Part shown: piece after piece, positions 42,171 through 53,519 of the stretch
How the letters are laid out: each line of letters starts with the position of its first letter
Numbering within the stretch: position 1 is the stretch's first letter
From: Bradyrhizobium sp. NDS-1
GTDB taxonomy: Bacteria > Pseudomonadota > Alphaproteobacteria > Rhizobiales > Xanthobacteraceae
Assembly (NCBI RefSeq): GCF_032918005.1
Contig: NZ_CP136628.1
Coordinates: 3,023,501-3,087,500 of the forward strand
Direction of reading: 5' to 3'
DNA length: 64,000 nucleotides
Position numbers and translations under genes: made by a program
Notes under the pieces: model-generated
What the model was told of the DNA's origin: nothing
The model's database searches: none
Seen by the model: only the letters and a program-made list of their open reading frames with translations

Positions 42171-42225
42171 AAATCAGGCCACTCCCAAAATCAAACTAGG
42201 CCACTGCGCTCGGAAACAGGCCACC
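42171..42225. repeat. AGGCCACT repeats, right edge of island
   Basis: AAATCAGGCCACT (42171-42183), AAACTAGGCCACT (42193-42205) and AAACAGGCCACC (42214-42225). They end 18 bp before the recA SOS box and match the pair at 38003-38036 in the same orientation. Confidence 0.5.
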
Positions 42226-42242
42226 GCCACGAAAGCCCAAAA

Positions 42243-42275
42243 GAACATATTGCGAACCTAGAACAAATAGGGTAC
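42243..42275. promoter_or_regulatory. SOS (LexA) box of recA
   Basis: GAAC-ATATTGC-GAAC at 42243-42257 is an exact alphaproteobacterial GAAC-N7-GAAC LexA box. A weaker second site, GAAC-AAATAGG-GTAC, lies at 42261-42275. Both are 75-107 bp before the recA start. Confidence 0.85.
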
Positions 42276-42349
42276 ATTGCTTTTGTCGACGAGCCGCCTC
42301 GCAACCGTTTGTCCCTCACGCGAATCCTCGCCATAAGGAGCACGACCCA

Positions 42350-43438
<1,089 letters not shown>

Positions 43439-43468
43439 GTCTTAACGCGAAGGTTTTTCGCGAGGAGC

Positions 43469-43518
43469 GGGCGCTGAAGACGTTGAGTTGCCGACGTCGT
43501 CAGCGCCCGTTTCGTTTT
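43469..43518 (+). terminator. recA terminator
   Basis: GGGCGCTGA (43469-43477) and TCAGCGCCC (43500-43508) with an inner GACG/CGTC pair, followed by GTTTCGTTTT. Confidence 0.85.
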
Positions 43519-43540
43519 GCATGAGAGGGGCCTGCCGACC

Positions 43541-44542
43541 ATGAAGCGCGTGATCCTGACGAGTTCGTCCGGCGTCAGCCTCGCGCTCGCGGATCGTGCT
43601 GACTTGGTCATTCCCTTCATCTATCGCTTCGTTTCGGGGCCACTTCCGTCAGCTGGCCATCTCAACGGTTATCTCGCCTGGCGCGAGTCCAGGACATGGT
43701 ACGATGAGATGCACTGGTCGGATTGCGTTCCCGTCCGCTATTCGCTCCTTCTCAGGCGACAGGATCGAGCTGGCGCGTTGCTCTGGGTCTGCGAGAATTA
43801 CGGGGTCGATGTCATCGAACTGTGGTTCGACTCCGAACCAAACAGTCAATTGCAGCTGGTCTGGATCCTCGATTACCTGCGTTCCAAACCACCATCCGCC
43901 ACTGAGAAGCTGCGGTTGCGACATGTCGATTTCGACCTGCGCGGAGCCGACCCAGCCGCGCTTCGTCTGCGCGACGTGCAGGAGTTCGATCTGGCAGAAA
44001 GCGATTTTGCGATCGCCAGCATGGCCTGGGAGGCTTACCGTGCGCCGACGCCAGAGCTTTGCGCCGGGCTGCTCGGCAGACAGCTCGGCAGTTTGCGTTT
44101 TCTGAAGCCTGCCATGGAAGACCTGCTCGCAGAGTTGCCTTCAACGACGGGACTGGGGGCGACCGAGACGCGGCTTATCGAACTCATCGCAACAGGGCAC
44201 AATCGTACCGATGAACTATTTCGGCCGGGTGCTCTGGGGACGGGGATGTTCGATCGATGGGAGTTGGGCGCGCTGCTCGAAGGACTTGCATTCGGCCCTG
44301 CGCCAGCGATCGCGGGTCTGGACGCCAAGCTGGCGACACTCGATCCGGACAACGCGCGCAGTCGCAACGCCGCCTATCGCCGGAGCCGCCTGTCGCTGAC
44401 CGAATTCGGCAAAGCGGTTCTGGAGGGCCGGGAGGATTTCCGCCGTCATAATCCGATCAGACGCTGGTGGGGCGGCACGCTCCTCACCAACGAACGGCTC
44501 TGGCGTTGGGATGGGCAAAGGCGAGTGTTGGTTGCGCCTTAG
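43541..44542 (+). CDS. DUF1835-like protein
   Basis: A 333-residue cytosolic protein starting MKRVILTSSSGVSLALADRA. It contains IPFIYRFVSGPLPS, VIELWFDSEPNSQLQLVWIL and LLAELPSTTGLGATETRLIE; the 'ELWF..EPN.QL' and 'LPS..GLG.TE' segments are those I associate with DUF1835 proteins, which lack a known activity. Start at 43541 is preferred over 43517 because similarity begins there. It has no operon partner; the GC-rich repeat at 44559 follows. Confidence 0.6.
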   Translation: MKRVILTSSSGVSLALADRADLVIPFIYRFVSGPLPSAGHLNGYLAWRESRTWYDEMHWSDCVPVRYSLLLRRQDRAGALLWVCENYGVDVIELWFDSEPNSQLQLVWILDYLRSKPPSATEKLRLRHVDFDLRGADPAALRLRDVQEFDLAESDFAIASMAWEAYRAPTPELCAGLLGRQLGSLRFLKPAMEDLLAELPSTTGLGATETRLIELIATGHNRTDELFRPGALGTGMFDRWELGALLEGLAFGPAPAIAGLDAKLATLDPDNARSRNAAYRRSRLSLTEFGKAVLEGREDFRRHNPIRRWWGGTLLTNERLWRWDGQRRVLVAP

Positions 44543-44558
44543 GTCGGGACCGTAGGAT

Positions 44559-44650
44559 CGTAGGGTGGGCAAAGGCGCGCAAGCGCCGTGCCCACGATCT
44601 TTCACCGCATATGGAGGTGGCGGGCACGCTTGCGCTTTGCCCACCCTACG
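44559..44650. repeat. Palindromic intergenic repeat, family D
   Basis: Arms CGTAGGGTGGGCAAAG and CTTTGCCCACCCTACG (16 bp, perfect), with inner GCGCGCAAGCGC-type and GTGCCC/GGGCAC pairs. It separates the DUF1835-like gene from gcvP. Confidence 0.9.
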
Positions 44651-44666
44651 AAACCTCCGTCGTGTC

Positions 44667-47546
44667 CTACTCCGCGGCTTGCGCGTAATCGCTCACCGGC
44701 GGGCAGGAGCACACGAGGTTACGGTCGCCATAGACGTTGTCGACGCGGCCCACCGGGCTCCAGTATTTATCGGTGCGCGAGCTGCCCGCGGGGAAGCAGC
44801 CCTCGGCGCGGGTGTAGGGGCGATTCCAATCGTCGCCCGCGATGTCGTGCACGGTGTGCGGGGCGTGGCGCAACGGCGAGGCTTCGATCTTGAAGCGGCC
44901 GGCTTCGACCTCGGCGATCTCTTTCCGGATCGCGATCATGGCGTCGCAAAAACGATCCAGCTCGGCCTTCGATTCCGATTCGGTCGGCTCGATCATCAGC
45001 GTGCCCGGCACCGGGAAGCTCATGGTCGGCGCGTGGAAGCCGTAATCGATCAGGCGCTTTGCGATGTCGTCCACGGTGACGCCGCTTGTCGTCTTCAACG
45101 CACGCGGGTCGACGATGCATTCATGCGCGACGCGGCCCCTGGCGTTCTTGTAGAGCACCGGGAAGTGCGGATCGAGCCTTGCCGCGATGTAGTTGGCGTT
45201 GAGGATTGCGATCTCGGTGGCGCGCTTCAGGCCTTCGCCGCCCATCATCAGGATGTAGATGTAGGAGATGGTCAGGATGGAGGCCGAGCCGAACGGTGCG
45301 GCCGAGACCGGGCCGACAGGCGCGTCGCCTTGCGTCGCCGGATGACCGGGCAGGAACGGCGCGAGGTGTGCCTTGACGCCGATCGGGCCCATGCCGGGGC
45401 CGCCGCCGCCATGCGGGATGCAGAAGGTCTTGTGCAGATTGAGATGGCTGACATCGGCGCCGTAATCGCCGGGCCTGGAGAGGCCGACCTGCGCGTTGAG
45501 GTTGGCGCCGTCGAGATACACCTGGCCGCCATGGCCGTGCACGATGTCGCAGATCTCGCGAATGTGCTCCTCGAACACGCCATGGGTCGAGGGATAGGTG
45601 ATCATGACCGCGGCGAGGTCGTTCGAATGCTTCTCGGCCTTGGCGCGGAGATCATTGACGTCGACGTCGCCGTTCTTCTCGCAGGCGACCACCACCACGT
45701 CCATGCCGACCATCGCGGCCGAGGCCGGATTGGTACCGTGGGCGGAGGAGGGGATCAGGCAGATCTTGCGATGGCTTTCGCCGCGCGAGGCATGATAGCC
45801 GCGGATCGCGAGCAGCCCGGCATATTCGCCCTGCGCGCCGGAGTTCGGCTGCAGCGAGATCGCGTCATAGCCGGTGATGTCGCACAGCCATTTTTCCAGC
45901 CGGGCGAACAGCGCGTGATAGCCCTTGGCCTGCTCGCGCGGAACGAACGGATGCAAGCTCCCGAACTCCGGCCAGGTCAGCGGCATCATCTCGGTGGTCG
46001 CGTTCAGCTTCATGGTGCAGGAGCCCAGCGGGATCATCGCGCGGTCGAGCGCGAGATCGCGGTCACTCAGCTTGCGCATGTAGCGCAGCATCTCGGTCTC
46101 CGAGCGATGCGCGTGGAACACGGGATGGGTGAGGAAAGCGGTGGTGCGCTTCAACTCGTCCGGCAGCGCTTCGCGCGTCTCGGCATCGATCTCGGCATAG
46201 GCGAGCTTGCCGCCGAAGGCGCGCCAGACCGCTTCGACCGTCGCAGGCGTGGTGGTCTCGTCGAGCGCGATGCGCAAGGCGGGGGCGCCGACGCCGAGAT
46301 TGATCTTCTCGGCAGCCGCGCGCGCGACGATCTCGGCGCGCTTGGCGCCGGCATCGACGCTGAGCGTGTCGAAGAAGGTGTCGCTATCAGGCGCAAAGCC
46401 GAGCTTGCGTAAGCCGGCCGCGAGCACGGCCGCGCGGCGATGCACGTTGCGCGCGATCTGCGTCAGGCCCTCGGGGCCGTGATAGACCGCATACATCGAG
46501 GCGATCACGGCGAGCAGCACCTGCGCGGTGCAGATGTTGGAGGTCGCCTTCTCGCGGCGGATATGCTGCTCGCGGGTCTGCAGCGCGAGGCGATAGGCCG
46601 GCATTCCACGGGAGTCCACGGAGAGGCCGACGATGCGGCCGGGCAGCGAGCGCTTTAGCGCATCGCGCACCGCCATATAGGCCGCGTGCGGTCCGCCATA
46701 GCCCATCGGCACGCCAAAACGCTGCGCGGAACCGATCGCGATGTCGGCACCCAGCTCGCCGGGCGAGGCGAGCAGCGTCAGCGCCAGCAGGTCGGCGGCG
46801 ACGATCGCGAGCGCGCCCTTGGCCTTCAGTGCGGCGATTGCGGGCCTGAGGTCGCGCACTGCGCCTGACGAACCCGGATATTGCAGCAACGCGCCGAGTA
46901 CATCGGCCTTGTCGAGATCGGTGAGGGGATCGCCGACGACCAAACTCCAGCCCAGCGGCTCGGCGCGGGTGCGCATCACGGCGAGCGTCTGCGGGTGCAC
47001 GTCCTTGTCGACGAAGAAAGCCTTTGCCTTCACCTGCGAGTGCCGCTCGGCCAGCGCCATGGCTTCGGCGGCAGCGGTGGCCTCATCGAGCAGCGAGGCG
47101 TTGGCGACGTCGAGCCCGGTGAGATCGCAGATCATGGTCTGGAAGTTGAGCAGCGCTTCCAGCCGGCCCTGGCTGATCTCGGGCTGGTAGGGCGTGTAGG
47201 CGGTGTACCAGGCCGGATTTTCGAGGATGTTGCGCTGGATCACCGCGGGCAGGATGGTGCCTGAATAGCCCTGGCCGATCAGCGAGGTGAAGACCTGGTT
47301 CTGGCTTGCGAGCTCGGTCATATGCGCGATCGCCTCGGTCTCGCTGAGCGGCTTGCCAAGGTCGAGGGGGGCGGCCTGCCGGATCGAGGCCGGCAGCGTC
47401 TCCGCCATCAAGGCATCGACGCTCTTTGCGCTGACGGTTTCGAGCATTGCGGTGACGTCGCGCGCCGAGGGGCCGATATGGCGGCGAACGAAACTTGCGG
47501 CGGTGTCGCCGTTGGTCTTGCGGTGCGCGGTCATCGCTTGCTCCAT
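44667..47546 (-). CDS. gcvP: Glycine dehydrogenase (decarboxylating), P protein
   Basis: A 959-residue homodimer-type P protein with both halves fused. The PLP lysine is in [17 protein letters not shown]; the N-terminal half begins [17 protein letters not shown], and Gly-rich loops are intact. It decarboxylates glycine and passes the aminomethyl group to lipoylated GcvH. ATG at 47546 and ATG at 47534 (preceded by GGAG at 6 bp) are both possible. It is the last gene of gcvT-gcvH-gcvP, 5 bp from gcvH, controlled by the glycine riboswitch at 49136-49307. Confidence 0.97.
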   Translation of the reverse strand: MEQAMTAHRKTNGDTAASFVRRHIGPSARDVTAMLETVSAKSVDALMAETLPASIRQAAPLDLGKPLSETEAIAHMTELASQNQVFTSLIGQGYSGTILPAVIQRNILENPAWYTAYTPYQPEISQGRLEALLNFQTMICDLTGLDVANASLLDEATAAAEAMALAERHSQVKAKAFFVDKDVHPQTLAVMRTRAEPLGWSLVVGDPLTDLDKADVLGALLQYPGSSGAVRDLRPAIAALKAKGALAIVAADLLALTLLASPGELGADIAIGSAQRFGVPMGYGGPHAAYMAVRDALKRSLPGRIVGLSVDSRGMPAYRLALQTREQHIRREKATSNICTAQVLLAVIASMYAVYHGPEGLTQIARNVHRRAAVLAAGLRKLGFAPDSDTFFDTLSVDAGAKRAEIVARAAAEKINLGVGAPALRIALDETTTPATVEAVWRAFGGKLAYAEIDAETREALPDELKRTTAFLTHPVFHAHRSETEMLRYMRKLSDRDLALDRAMIPLGSCTMKLNATTEMMPLTWPEFGSLHPFVPREQAKGYHALFARLEKWLCDITGYDAISLQPNSGAQGEYAGLLAIRGYHASRGESHRKICLIPSSAHGTNPASAAMVGMDVVVVACEKNGDVDVNDLRAKAEKHSNDLAAVMITYPSTHGVFEEHIREICDIVHGHGGQVYLDGANLNAQVGLSRPGDYGADVSHLNLHKTFCIPHGGGGPGMGPIGVKAHLAPFLPGHPATQGDAPVGPVSAAPFGSASILTISYIYILMMGGEGLKRATEIAILNANYIAARLDPHFPVLYKNARGRVAHECIVDPRALKTTSGVTVDDIAKRLIDYGFHAPTMSFPVPGTLMIEPTESESKAELDRFCDAMIAIRKEIAEVEAGRFKIEASPLRHAPHTVHDIAGDDWNRPYTRAEGCFPAGSSRTDKYWSPVGRVDNVYGDRNLVCSCPPVSDYAQAAE

Positions 47547-47551
47547 CGTCC

Positions 47552-47920
47552 TTAAGCCGTATGTGCCTTGTAGGCGGCTTCATCCATGAGACCGCCGAGC
47601 TCGCTCTTGTCGGCAATCCTGATCTTGAAGAACCAGGCCTTGCCCTGCGCGTCCGAGTTCACCAGCGCCGGCTCGGCGGCGAGCTCGGCATTGGCCTCGA
47701 GCACCTCGCCGGCCACGGGCGCGTAGACGTCGGAGGCGGCCTTCACCGATTCCACGACGGCGGCGGCTTCCGCCTTCTTCAGCGCGCGGCCGACCTTGGG
47801 CAACTCGACGAACACGACGTCGCCGAGCTGCTGCTGGGCATAGTCGGTGATGCCGATAGTGGCGACATCGCCGTCGATGGCGAGCCATTCATGGTCGGAG
47901 GTGTACAGCGTCGTGGTCAT
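47552..47920 (-). CDS. gcvH: Glycine cleavage system H protein
   Basis: A 122-residue lipoyl carrier. The lipoylated lysine is in [20 protein letters not shown] near residue 64, and the [13 protein letters not shown] strand precedes it. It shuttles the aminomethyl group among P, T and L proteins. It lies 10 bp after gcvT and 5 bp before gcvP. Confidence 0.97.
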   Translation of the reverse strand: MTTTLYTSDHEWLAIDGDVATIGITDYAQQQLGDVVFVELPKVGRALKKAEAAAVVESVKAASDVYAPVAGEVLEANAELAAEPALVNSDAQGKAWFFKIRIADKSELGGLMDEAAYKAHTA

Positions 47921-47930
47921 TGTCTCGTCC

Positions 47931-49073
47931 TCAGCGTTTGTAGGTGTTTTTCACGAAGGGCATGGCGGCGACTGCGAGCGGCAGTCGCTGGCCGCGCACC
48001 TCGGCGAACAGTTTGGTGCCGAGCGCGCTCAGGTTCGTGGGCACGTAGCCCATCGCGACCGGCGCATTCAGGCTCGGGCCGAAACCGCCCGACGTGACTT
48101 GTCCGATCGGCTCGCCTGCCGTCTCGTCGGCAAACAGCAGCGCGCCCTCGCGCACCGGGGCGCGGCCGAGGGCGAGCAGGCCGATGCGGCGGCGGGATGC
48201 ACCACGATCGAAATGGGCCAGGATCTTGTCCGCACCCGGAAAGCCGCCGGCGCGCGCGCCGCCGGTGCGGCGACTCTTTTGCACCGACCATTCCAGCGCC
48301 GCTTCGACCGGCGTCGTGGTGGTGTCGATGTCGTGGCCGTAGAGGCAGAGCCCGGCTTCCAGCCGCAGGCTGTCGCGCGCGCCGAGGCCGATCGGCAGCA
48401 CGTCCGGATTTTCCAGCAGCATCCTGGCGAGGCGCTCGGCATCCGCAGCGGGGACGGAAATCTCGAAACCGTCCTCGCCAGTGTAGCCGGAGCGCGAGAC
48501 GAAGCAGGCAATATCGGCAACCATGCGCGGACCGGCATCCATGAATGTCATGGACGGCGCCTCTGCACATAATTTCGCCAGCGCCGTCTCCGCCTTCGGG
48601 CCCTGCAGCGCGATCAGCGCGCGGTCGCCAAGAGAATCGATGACGCAATCGTTCGAGAGATTCGCGCGCAGATGCGCCTCGTCTTCGGCCTTGCAGGCGG
48701 CGTTGACGACCAGGAACAGGTGGTCGCCGAAATTGGCGACCATGAGATCGTCGAGAATGCCGCCATCTTCATTTGTGAACTGGGCGTAGCGCTGCCGCCC
48801 CGGCGCGATCGCCACGATATCCTGCGGCACCAGCCGTTCCAGGGCGCGGGCGGCGTCCTCAACCTTGCCGGACTTCGGCCGGAGCGCGAGCTGGCCCATA
48901 TGGGAGACGTCGAACAGGCCGGCGGAGGCCCGGGTATGGAGGTGCTCCTTGAGCACGCCCGCGGGGTATTGCACGGGCATGTCATAGCCCGCGAACGGCA
49001 CCATCTTGCCGCCCAGGGAGACATGAAGCCCGTGAAGGGGCGTACGTTTCAGGGAGTCTTGGTCGTGCGCTAG
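47931..49073 (-). CDS. gcvT: Glycine cleavage system T protein (aminomethyltransferase)
   Basis: A 380-residue aminomethyltransferase. The N-terminal [30 protein letters not shown] and [14 protein letters not shown] segments are the folate-binding and active-site blocks; the C-terminal barrel has [19 protein letters not shown]. It transfers the methylene group to tetrahydrofolate. Start at 49073 ([10 protein letters not shown]) is preferred; an in-frame codon at 49139 lies inside the riboswitch. First gene of gcvTHP. Confidence 0.96.
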   Translation of the reverse strand, partial: LAHDQDSLKRTPLHGLHVSLGGKMVPFAGYDMPVQYPAGVLKEHLHTRASAGLFDVSHMGQLALRPKSGKVEDAARALERLVPQDIVAIAPGRQRYAQFTNEDGGILDDLMVANFGDHLFLVVNAACKAEDEAHLRANLSNDCVIDSLGDRALIALQGPKAETALAKLCAEAPSMTFMDAGPRMVADIACFVSRSGYTGEDGFEISVPAADAERLARMLLENPDVLPIGLGARDSLRLEAGLCLYGHDIDTTTTPVEAALEWSVQKSRRTGGARAGGFPGADKILAHFDRGASRRRIGLLALGRAPVREGALLFADETAGEPIGQVTSGGFGPSLNAPVAMGYVPTNLSALGTKLFAEVRGQRLPLAVAAMPFVKNTYKR

Positions 49074-49135
49074 CATCTTGGAGGGCCCTCGGCGGTTCCC
49101 CGGGGACGATTCCCCGACGGACACCAGTCGAAGCC

Positions 49136-49307
49136 CCATCTGTCGCTGTGCCTGAGAGTATTATCCCGTCGGCGGACGCAGTCCGGGTCTAGACCCGTCG
49201 GCGCCTCTTTCCAGATGCTGTCAAAGCCACGCGGTCCTTTTGCCTGAGAGTTTCCGGGGCGGTTGCTCCTTCGGCGCCGGCTGCCTAAAGCCGGTCTCTC
49301 CCGACGT
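49136..49307 (-). promoter_or_regulatory. Tandem glycine riboswitch
   Basis: On the minus strand the first aptamer runs from GTCGGGAGAGACC through GCCGAAGGAGCAACCGCC to AACTCTCAGGCAAAAGGACC; the second has GGAAAGAGGCGCCGACGGG and ATACTCTCAGGCACAGCGAC. Both carry the conserved CTCTCAGGCA core and a G-rich GAGA helix. In this class two aptamers joined by a short linker sense glycine and usually turn gcvT expression on. It ends about 60 nt before gcvT. Confidence 0.93.
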
Positions 49308-49535
49308 GGCCGTACGATACAGATGGGTACAGACCACAGGGCGGCCAAGCCTGTCAACGCGACTTCCGTGCCTTTCAACCGGATTGCGCTGATGTGGCAA
49401 CCCTATGATCTCCTTGCACAGTTTCTGGACAGCGAAGCTGGCCTTGTCTAAAAGCGCTTTGGCCCGCAGATATCAGCCTTAACGTTACGGTTTTGATGGC
49501 GAGAAGCGGGTCCAAGCACACCCGATTGGATGAAC

Positions 49536-52214
49536 ATGAGCGGCGTCAACGAGATCAGGTCGACCTTTCTGAACTTCTTTGCCGAGAACGGCCACGAGAT
49601 CGTGTCGTCCTCGCCATTGGTGCCGCGCAACGACCCGACATTGATGTTCACCAATGCCGGCATGGTGCAGTTCAAGAACGTCTTCACCGGCGTCGAGAAG
49701 CGGCCCTATCAGCGCGCCACCACCTCGCAGAAATGCGTGCGGGCCGGCGGCAAGCACAACGACCTCGACAATGTTGGCTACACCGCGCGCCATCTCACCT
49801 TCTTCGAGATGCTCGGCAACTTCTCGTTCGGCGACTATTTCAAGGAGCGGGCGATCGAGCTCGCCTGGACGCTGATCACCAGGGAGTTCGGGCTCAAGAA
49901 GGACAAGCTGCTGGTCACCGTCTACCACACCGACGACGAGGCGGCAGGCCTGTGGAAGAAGATCGCGGGCTTCTCCGACGACCGCATCATCCGCATCCCG
50001 ACCTCGGACAATTTCTGGGCGATGGGCGACACCGGCCCGTGCGGCCCGTGCTCGGAGATCTTCATCGACCGCGGCGAGCACATCTGGGGCGGGCCTCCGG
50101 GCTCGCCGGAAGAGGACGGCGACCGCTTCCTCGAATTCTGGAACCTGGTGTTCATGCAGTACGAGCAGGTGACGAAGGAGGAGCGCGTGCCCCTGCCGCG
50201 TCCCTCGATCGACACCGGCATGGGCCTGGAGCGCATGGCCTGCATTCTGCAGGGCGTCGAGAGTGTGTTCGAAACCGATCTGTTCCGCCATTTGGTCGAT
50301 GCGACGTCGTCCGCGCTCGGCAGCGGGCCGAACGAGCAGACCGTGGCCTCGTTCCGCGTCATCGCGGACCATCTGCGTTCCTCGGCCTTCCTGGTCGCGG
50401 ACGGTGTGCTGCCCTCGAACGAGGGCCGCGGTTACGTGCTGCGGCGGATCATGCGCCGCGCGATGCGCCATGCGCAGCTGCTAGGTGCGAAAGAGCCGCT
50501 GATGCATCGGCTGGTCTGGGCGCTGGTGCGCGAGATGGGCCAGGCCTATCCCGATTTGATGCGCGCGGAGAATCTGATCGAGGAAACGCTGCGGCTGGAA
50601 GAGACCCGCTTCCGCAAAACGCTGGTGCGCGGCCTTGCCATCCTCGACGAGAGGAGCGCGTCCCTGAAGAAGGGCGACATGTTCGACGGCGACGTCGCCT
50701 TCACGCTCTACGACACCTACGGCTTCCCGCTGGACCTGACGCAGGACGCGCTGAAGTCGCGCGGCATCGGCGTCGACCAGGCCGCGTTCACCGACGCGAT
50801 GGAGCGCCAGAAGGCCAAGGCGCGCGAGTCCTGGAAGGGTTCTGGCGAGGCGGCTTCCGAGGCGATCTGGTTTCCGCTGCGCGAGAAGCTCGGTGCCACT
50901 GAATTCCTGGGCTACGAGACCGAGAGCGCCGAGGGCGTGGTGTCCGCGCTGGTGAAAGACGGCGCCGAGGTGACGAGCCTCAAGACCGGTGACACGGGCG
51001 CGATCGTGCTGAACCAGACGCCGTTCTACGCGGAGTCCGGCGGCCAGGTCGGCGATACCGGCGTCCTCACGGGCGAGGGCGGCATCAAGTTCCGCGTCGC
51101 CGACACCCAGAAGAAGCTCGGCGATTTCTTCGTGCATGTCGGCACCGTCGAGAGCGGCGAGCTGAAGCTCGGCACCGCGCTGCAGCTCGAGGTCGATCAT
51201 TCCAGGCGCTCCTCGATCCGCGCGCATCACTCGGCGACGCATCTCATCCACGAGGCGCTGCGCCAGGTGCTCGGCGATCACATCGCCCAGCGCGGCTCGA
51301 TGGTCGCGCCCGATCGTTTGCGCTTCGACTTCGTGCACCCGAAGCCGATCACGGCGGAAGAGCTTGCGCGCATCGAGGACATCGCCAACGACGTGGTGCT
51401 GGAAAATGACGAGGTCACCACCCGCGTGATGGGCGTCGACGAGGCCCGCGAGGCCGGCGCGCGCGCTTTGTTCGGTGAAAAATACGGCGACGAGGTCCGC
51501 GTCGTCTCGATGGGCCGGACCGCGCGCGAGCGTGGCGCCAACGCGCTCGGCTGGTCGGTCGAGCTCTGCGGCGGCACCCATGTGCGGCGCACCGGCGACA
51601 TCGGCCTGATCACGCTGACCGGCGAGAGCGCGGTTGCCTCCGGCGTGCGCCGCATCGAGGCGCTCACCGGCAACTACGCGCGAAAACACGCCAACGAGAC
51701 CATGGCGCTGGCGAAGACCGCGGCAAACGAGCTGCGCACCTCGCTCGACGACGTGCCGGCGCGCATCACCGCGCTGATGGAGGAGCGCAAGAAGCTCGAG
51801 CGCGAGCTCTCCGACGCCCGCAAGAAGCTGGCGATGGGCGGAGGTGCATCCGCGAGCAACGGCGCAGCCGCGGGCGTGCGCGAGGTCGGCGACGTCAAGC
51901 TGATGGCGCGTGCGGTCGAGGGCATCGAGATGAAAGATCTCAAGAGCCTGGCCGACGAGGCCAAGAAGCAGATCGGATCCGGCGTGGTCGCCATCGTCGG
52001 CGTCACCGAGGACGGCAAGGCCGGTGTGGTGGTCGGCGTCACCGCCGATCTCGCCGCGCGCTTCAACGCCGTGAACCTGGTGCGCATCGCCTCCGAAGCG
52101 CTCGGGGGCAAGGGCGGCGGCGGCCGGCCCGACATGGCGCAGGCCGGCGGCCCCGACGGGGCCAAGGCGACCGAGGCGTTAGCTGCGATCGAAAAAGCCA
52201 TGGCCGGCGCTTAA
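49536..52214 (+). CDS. alaS: Alanyl-tRNA synthetase
   Basis: An 892-residue class II synthetase. The aminoacylation core has [40 protein letters not shown] and [13 protein letters not shown]. The editing domain is marked by [13 protein letters not shown] and [13 protein letters not shown], both with zinc-ligand residues intact, and the C-terminal C-Ala domain includes a Gly-rich [16 protein letters not shown] motif. It charges tRNA-Ala and clears Ser/Gly. The ATG at 49536 is preferred to one two codons earlier. The 49310-49535 gap holds no feature. Confidence 0.97.
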   Translation: MSGVNEIRSTFLNFFAENGHEIVSSSPLVPRNDPTLMFTNAGMVQFKNVFTGVEKRPYQRATTSQKCVRAGGKHNDLDNVGYTARHLTFFEMLGNFSFGDYFKERAIELAWTLITREFGLKKDKLLVTVYHTDDEAAGLWKKIAGFSDDRIIRIPTSDNFWAMGDTGPCGPCSEIFIDRGEHIWGGPPGSPEEDGDRFLEFWNLVFMQYEQVTKEERVPLPRPSIDTGMGLERMACILQGVESVFETDLFRHLVDATSSALGSGPNEQTVASFRVIADHLRSSAFLVADGVLPSNEGRGYVLRRIMRRAMRHAQLLGAKEPLMHRLVWALVREMGQAYPDLMRAENLIEETLRLEETRFRKTLVRGLAILDERSASLKKGDMFDGDVAFTLYDTYGFPLDLTQDALKSRGIGVDQAAFTDAMERQKAKARESWKGSGEAASEAIWFPLREKLGATEFLGYETESAEGVVSALVKDGAEVTSLKTGDTGAIVLNQTPFYAESGGQVGDTGVLTGEGGIKFRVADTQKKLGDFFVHVGTVESGELKLGTALQLEVDHSRRSSIRAHHSATHLIHEALRQVLGDHIAQRGSMVAPDRLRFDFVHPKPITAEELARIEDIANDVVLENDEVTTRVMGVDEAREAGARALFGEKYGDEVRVVSMGRTARERGANALGWSVELCGGTHVRRTGDIGLITLTGESAVASGVRRIEALTGNYARKHANETMALAKTAANELRTSLDDVPARITALMEERKKLERELSDARKKLAMGGGASASNGAAAGVREVGDVKLMARAVEGIEMKDLKSLADEAKKQIGSGVVAIVGVTEDGKAGVVVGVTADLAARFNAVNLVRIASEALGGKGGGGRPDMAQAGGPDGAKATEALAAIEKAMAGA

Positions 52215-52219
52215 GGATC

Positions 52220-53440
52220 ATGCGCCCCAGTCCGCGCGGACATGGGCTTCCCGATCCCAATATGAGGGATCGCCTCTATGAATTGCTGGAGCACGATCCG
52301 CTGGCCTATTCAGTCGGATCGCGCTTCATCCAGATCATCATCGGCGTCATCGTGCTCAATGTGGTCGCGATGATCCTCGCCTCGGTGCCGGAGCTGGACG
52401 CTCAGTTCGGCACGCTGTTCGCGGCCATCACCATCCTGTCCGTGATCGTGTTCGCGCTGGAATATGCCGCGCGGCTGTGGACCGTGGCGGGCCACACCCA
52501 GCGCAAGGCGTCCGCGCTGTCCGACCGGCTCGGCTACGCCTTCTCGGCGCTCGGCATCATCGATCTCATGGCGTTTCTGCCGGCCGTGATCGTGCTCGCC
52601 ACCGGGGGGCATGCGACGCTGGCGGCCCTCGGCGTGCTGCCGTTCTTCAAGCTGATACGGTACTCCCCGGCGATGCGCTCGCTGCTTGCCGCCGTGCATG
52701 CCGAGCGGCGGGCGCTGATCGGCTGCATCGTCATCCTGATCGGCGCGGTCCTGACCTTCGCCTCGCTGCTCTACGCCATCGAGCGCGACGTGCAGCCGGA
52801 CAAGCTCGGCACCATCCCGCAGGCGATGTGGTGGGCGATCGTGACGCTCGGCACCGTCGGCTATGGCGACGTCGTGCCGGTGACGCCGCTCGGCAAGCTG
52901 ATCTCCACATTCGCCATCATCAGCGGCTTCGCCATGATCGCGCTGCCGGTCGCGATCATCTCGACCGCGTTCGCCGAAGAGGTGAAGCGGCGTGATTTCG
53001 TCGTCACCTGGGGCATGCTGGCGCGGGTGCCGCTGTTCTCGCATCTGTCGGCGGCGGAGATCGCCGACATCATGCGGCTGCTCCGCGCGCGCACCATCGA
53101 GCAGGGCGAGATTCTGGTGCGGCGGGGCGATGTGGCCTCGTCGATGTATTTCATCACCGCCGGCGAGGTCGAGATCGCGCTGCCGAGCCAGCATGTGCGG
53201 CTCACCGACGGCACTTTCTTCGGCGAGATCGCGCTGCTGCACAAGACAAAGCGCAGCGGCACGGTGACGGCGATACGAAAGACCCGGCTCCTGGTGCTCG
53301 ACGCCCAGGACTTTCACGCCCTGATCGAACGCATGCCGACGCTCGCCGACCACGTTCACACCACCGCCAAGGCAAGGCTTGCCGACACCGGCGATCTCGC
53401 GCTGGCGGAACTGGCGCAGGGGGACGAGGGAGGCCGCTGA
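52220..53440 (+). CDS. MlotiK1-like cyclic-nucleotide-gated potassium channel
   Basis: A 406-residue six-TM channel. The selectivity filter is TVGYGD (near residue 213), preceded by the pore-helix segment IPQAMWWAIVTLG, as in Mesorhizobium MlotiK1. A C-linker follows and a cyclic-nucleotide-binding domain with FFGEIALLHKTKRSGTVTAI, including the conserved Arg for phosphate. The voltage-sensor S4 is poor in Arg, as in MlotiK1. It starts 5 bp after the alaS stop with AAGGA upstream; an ATG at 52262 would drop 14 residues. Probably read together with alaS. It faces icd. Confidence 0.9.
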   Translation: MRPSPRGHGLPDPNMRDRLYELLEHDPLAYSVGSRFIQIIIGVIVLNVVAMILASVPELDAQFGTLFAAITILSVIVFALEYAARLWTVAGHTQRKASALSDRLGYAFSALGIIDLMAFLPAVIVLATGGHATLAALGVLPFFKLIRYSPAMRSLLAAVHAERRALIGCIVILIGAVLTFASLLYAIERDVQPDKLGTIPQAMWWAIVTLGTVGYGDVVPVTPLGKLISTFAIISGFAMIALPVAIISTAFAEEVKRRDFVVTWGMLARVPLFSHLSAAEIADIMRLLRARTIEQGEILVRRGDVASSMYFITAGEVEIALPSQHVRLTDGTFFGEIALLHKTKRSGTVTAIRKTRLLVLDAQDFHALIERMPTLADHVHTTAKARLADTGDLALAELAQGDEGGR

Positions 53441-53458
53441 AGCGGTCCGAAAAAGCAA

Positions 53459-53484
53459 ACGGGCCGCGCTGTCGCGCGGCCCGT
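53459..53484 (-). terminator. icd terminator
   Basis: ACGGGCCGCGC and GCGCGGCCCGT, 11-bp perfect stem with a TGTC loop. On the minus strand TTTGCTTTTT follows, so it terminates icd; it also separates the convergent channel gene. Confidence 0.9.
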
Positions 53485-53519
53485 GATGTCCGGCCCAGTC
53501 GGGCGGAATTGCGGACGGC

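Noticed and set aside
44565..46412. 615-residue plus-strand frame opposite gcvP
   Set aside because: Shadow of gcvP; starts within the palindromic repeat at 44559-44650.
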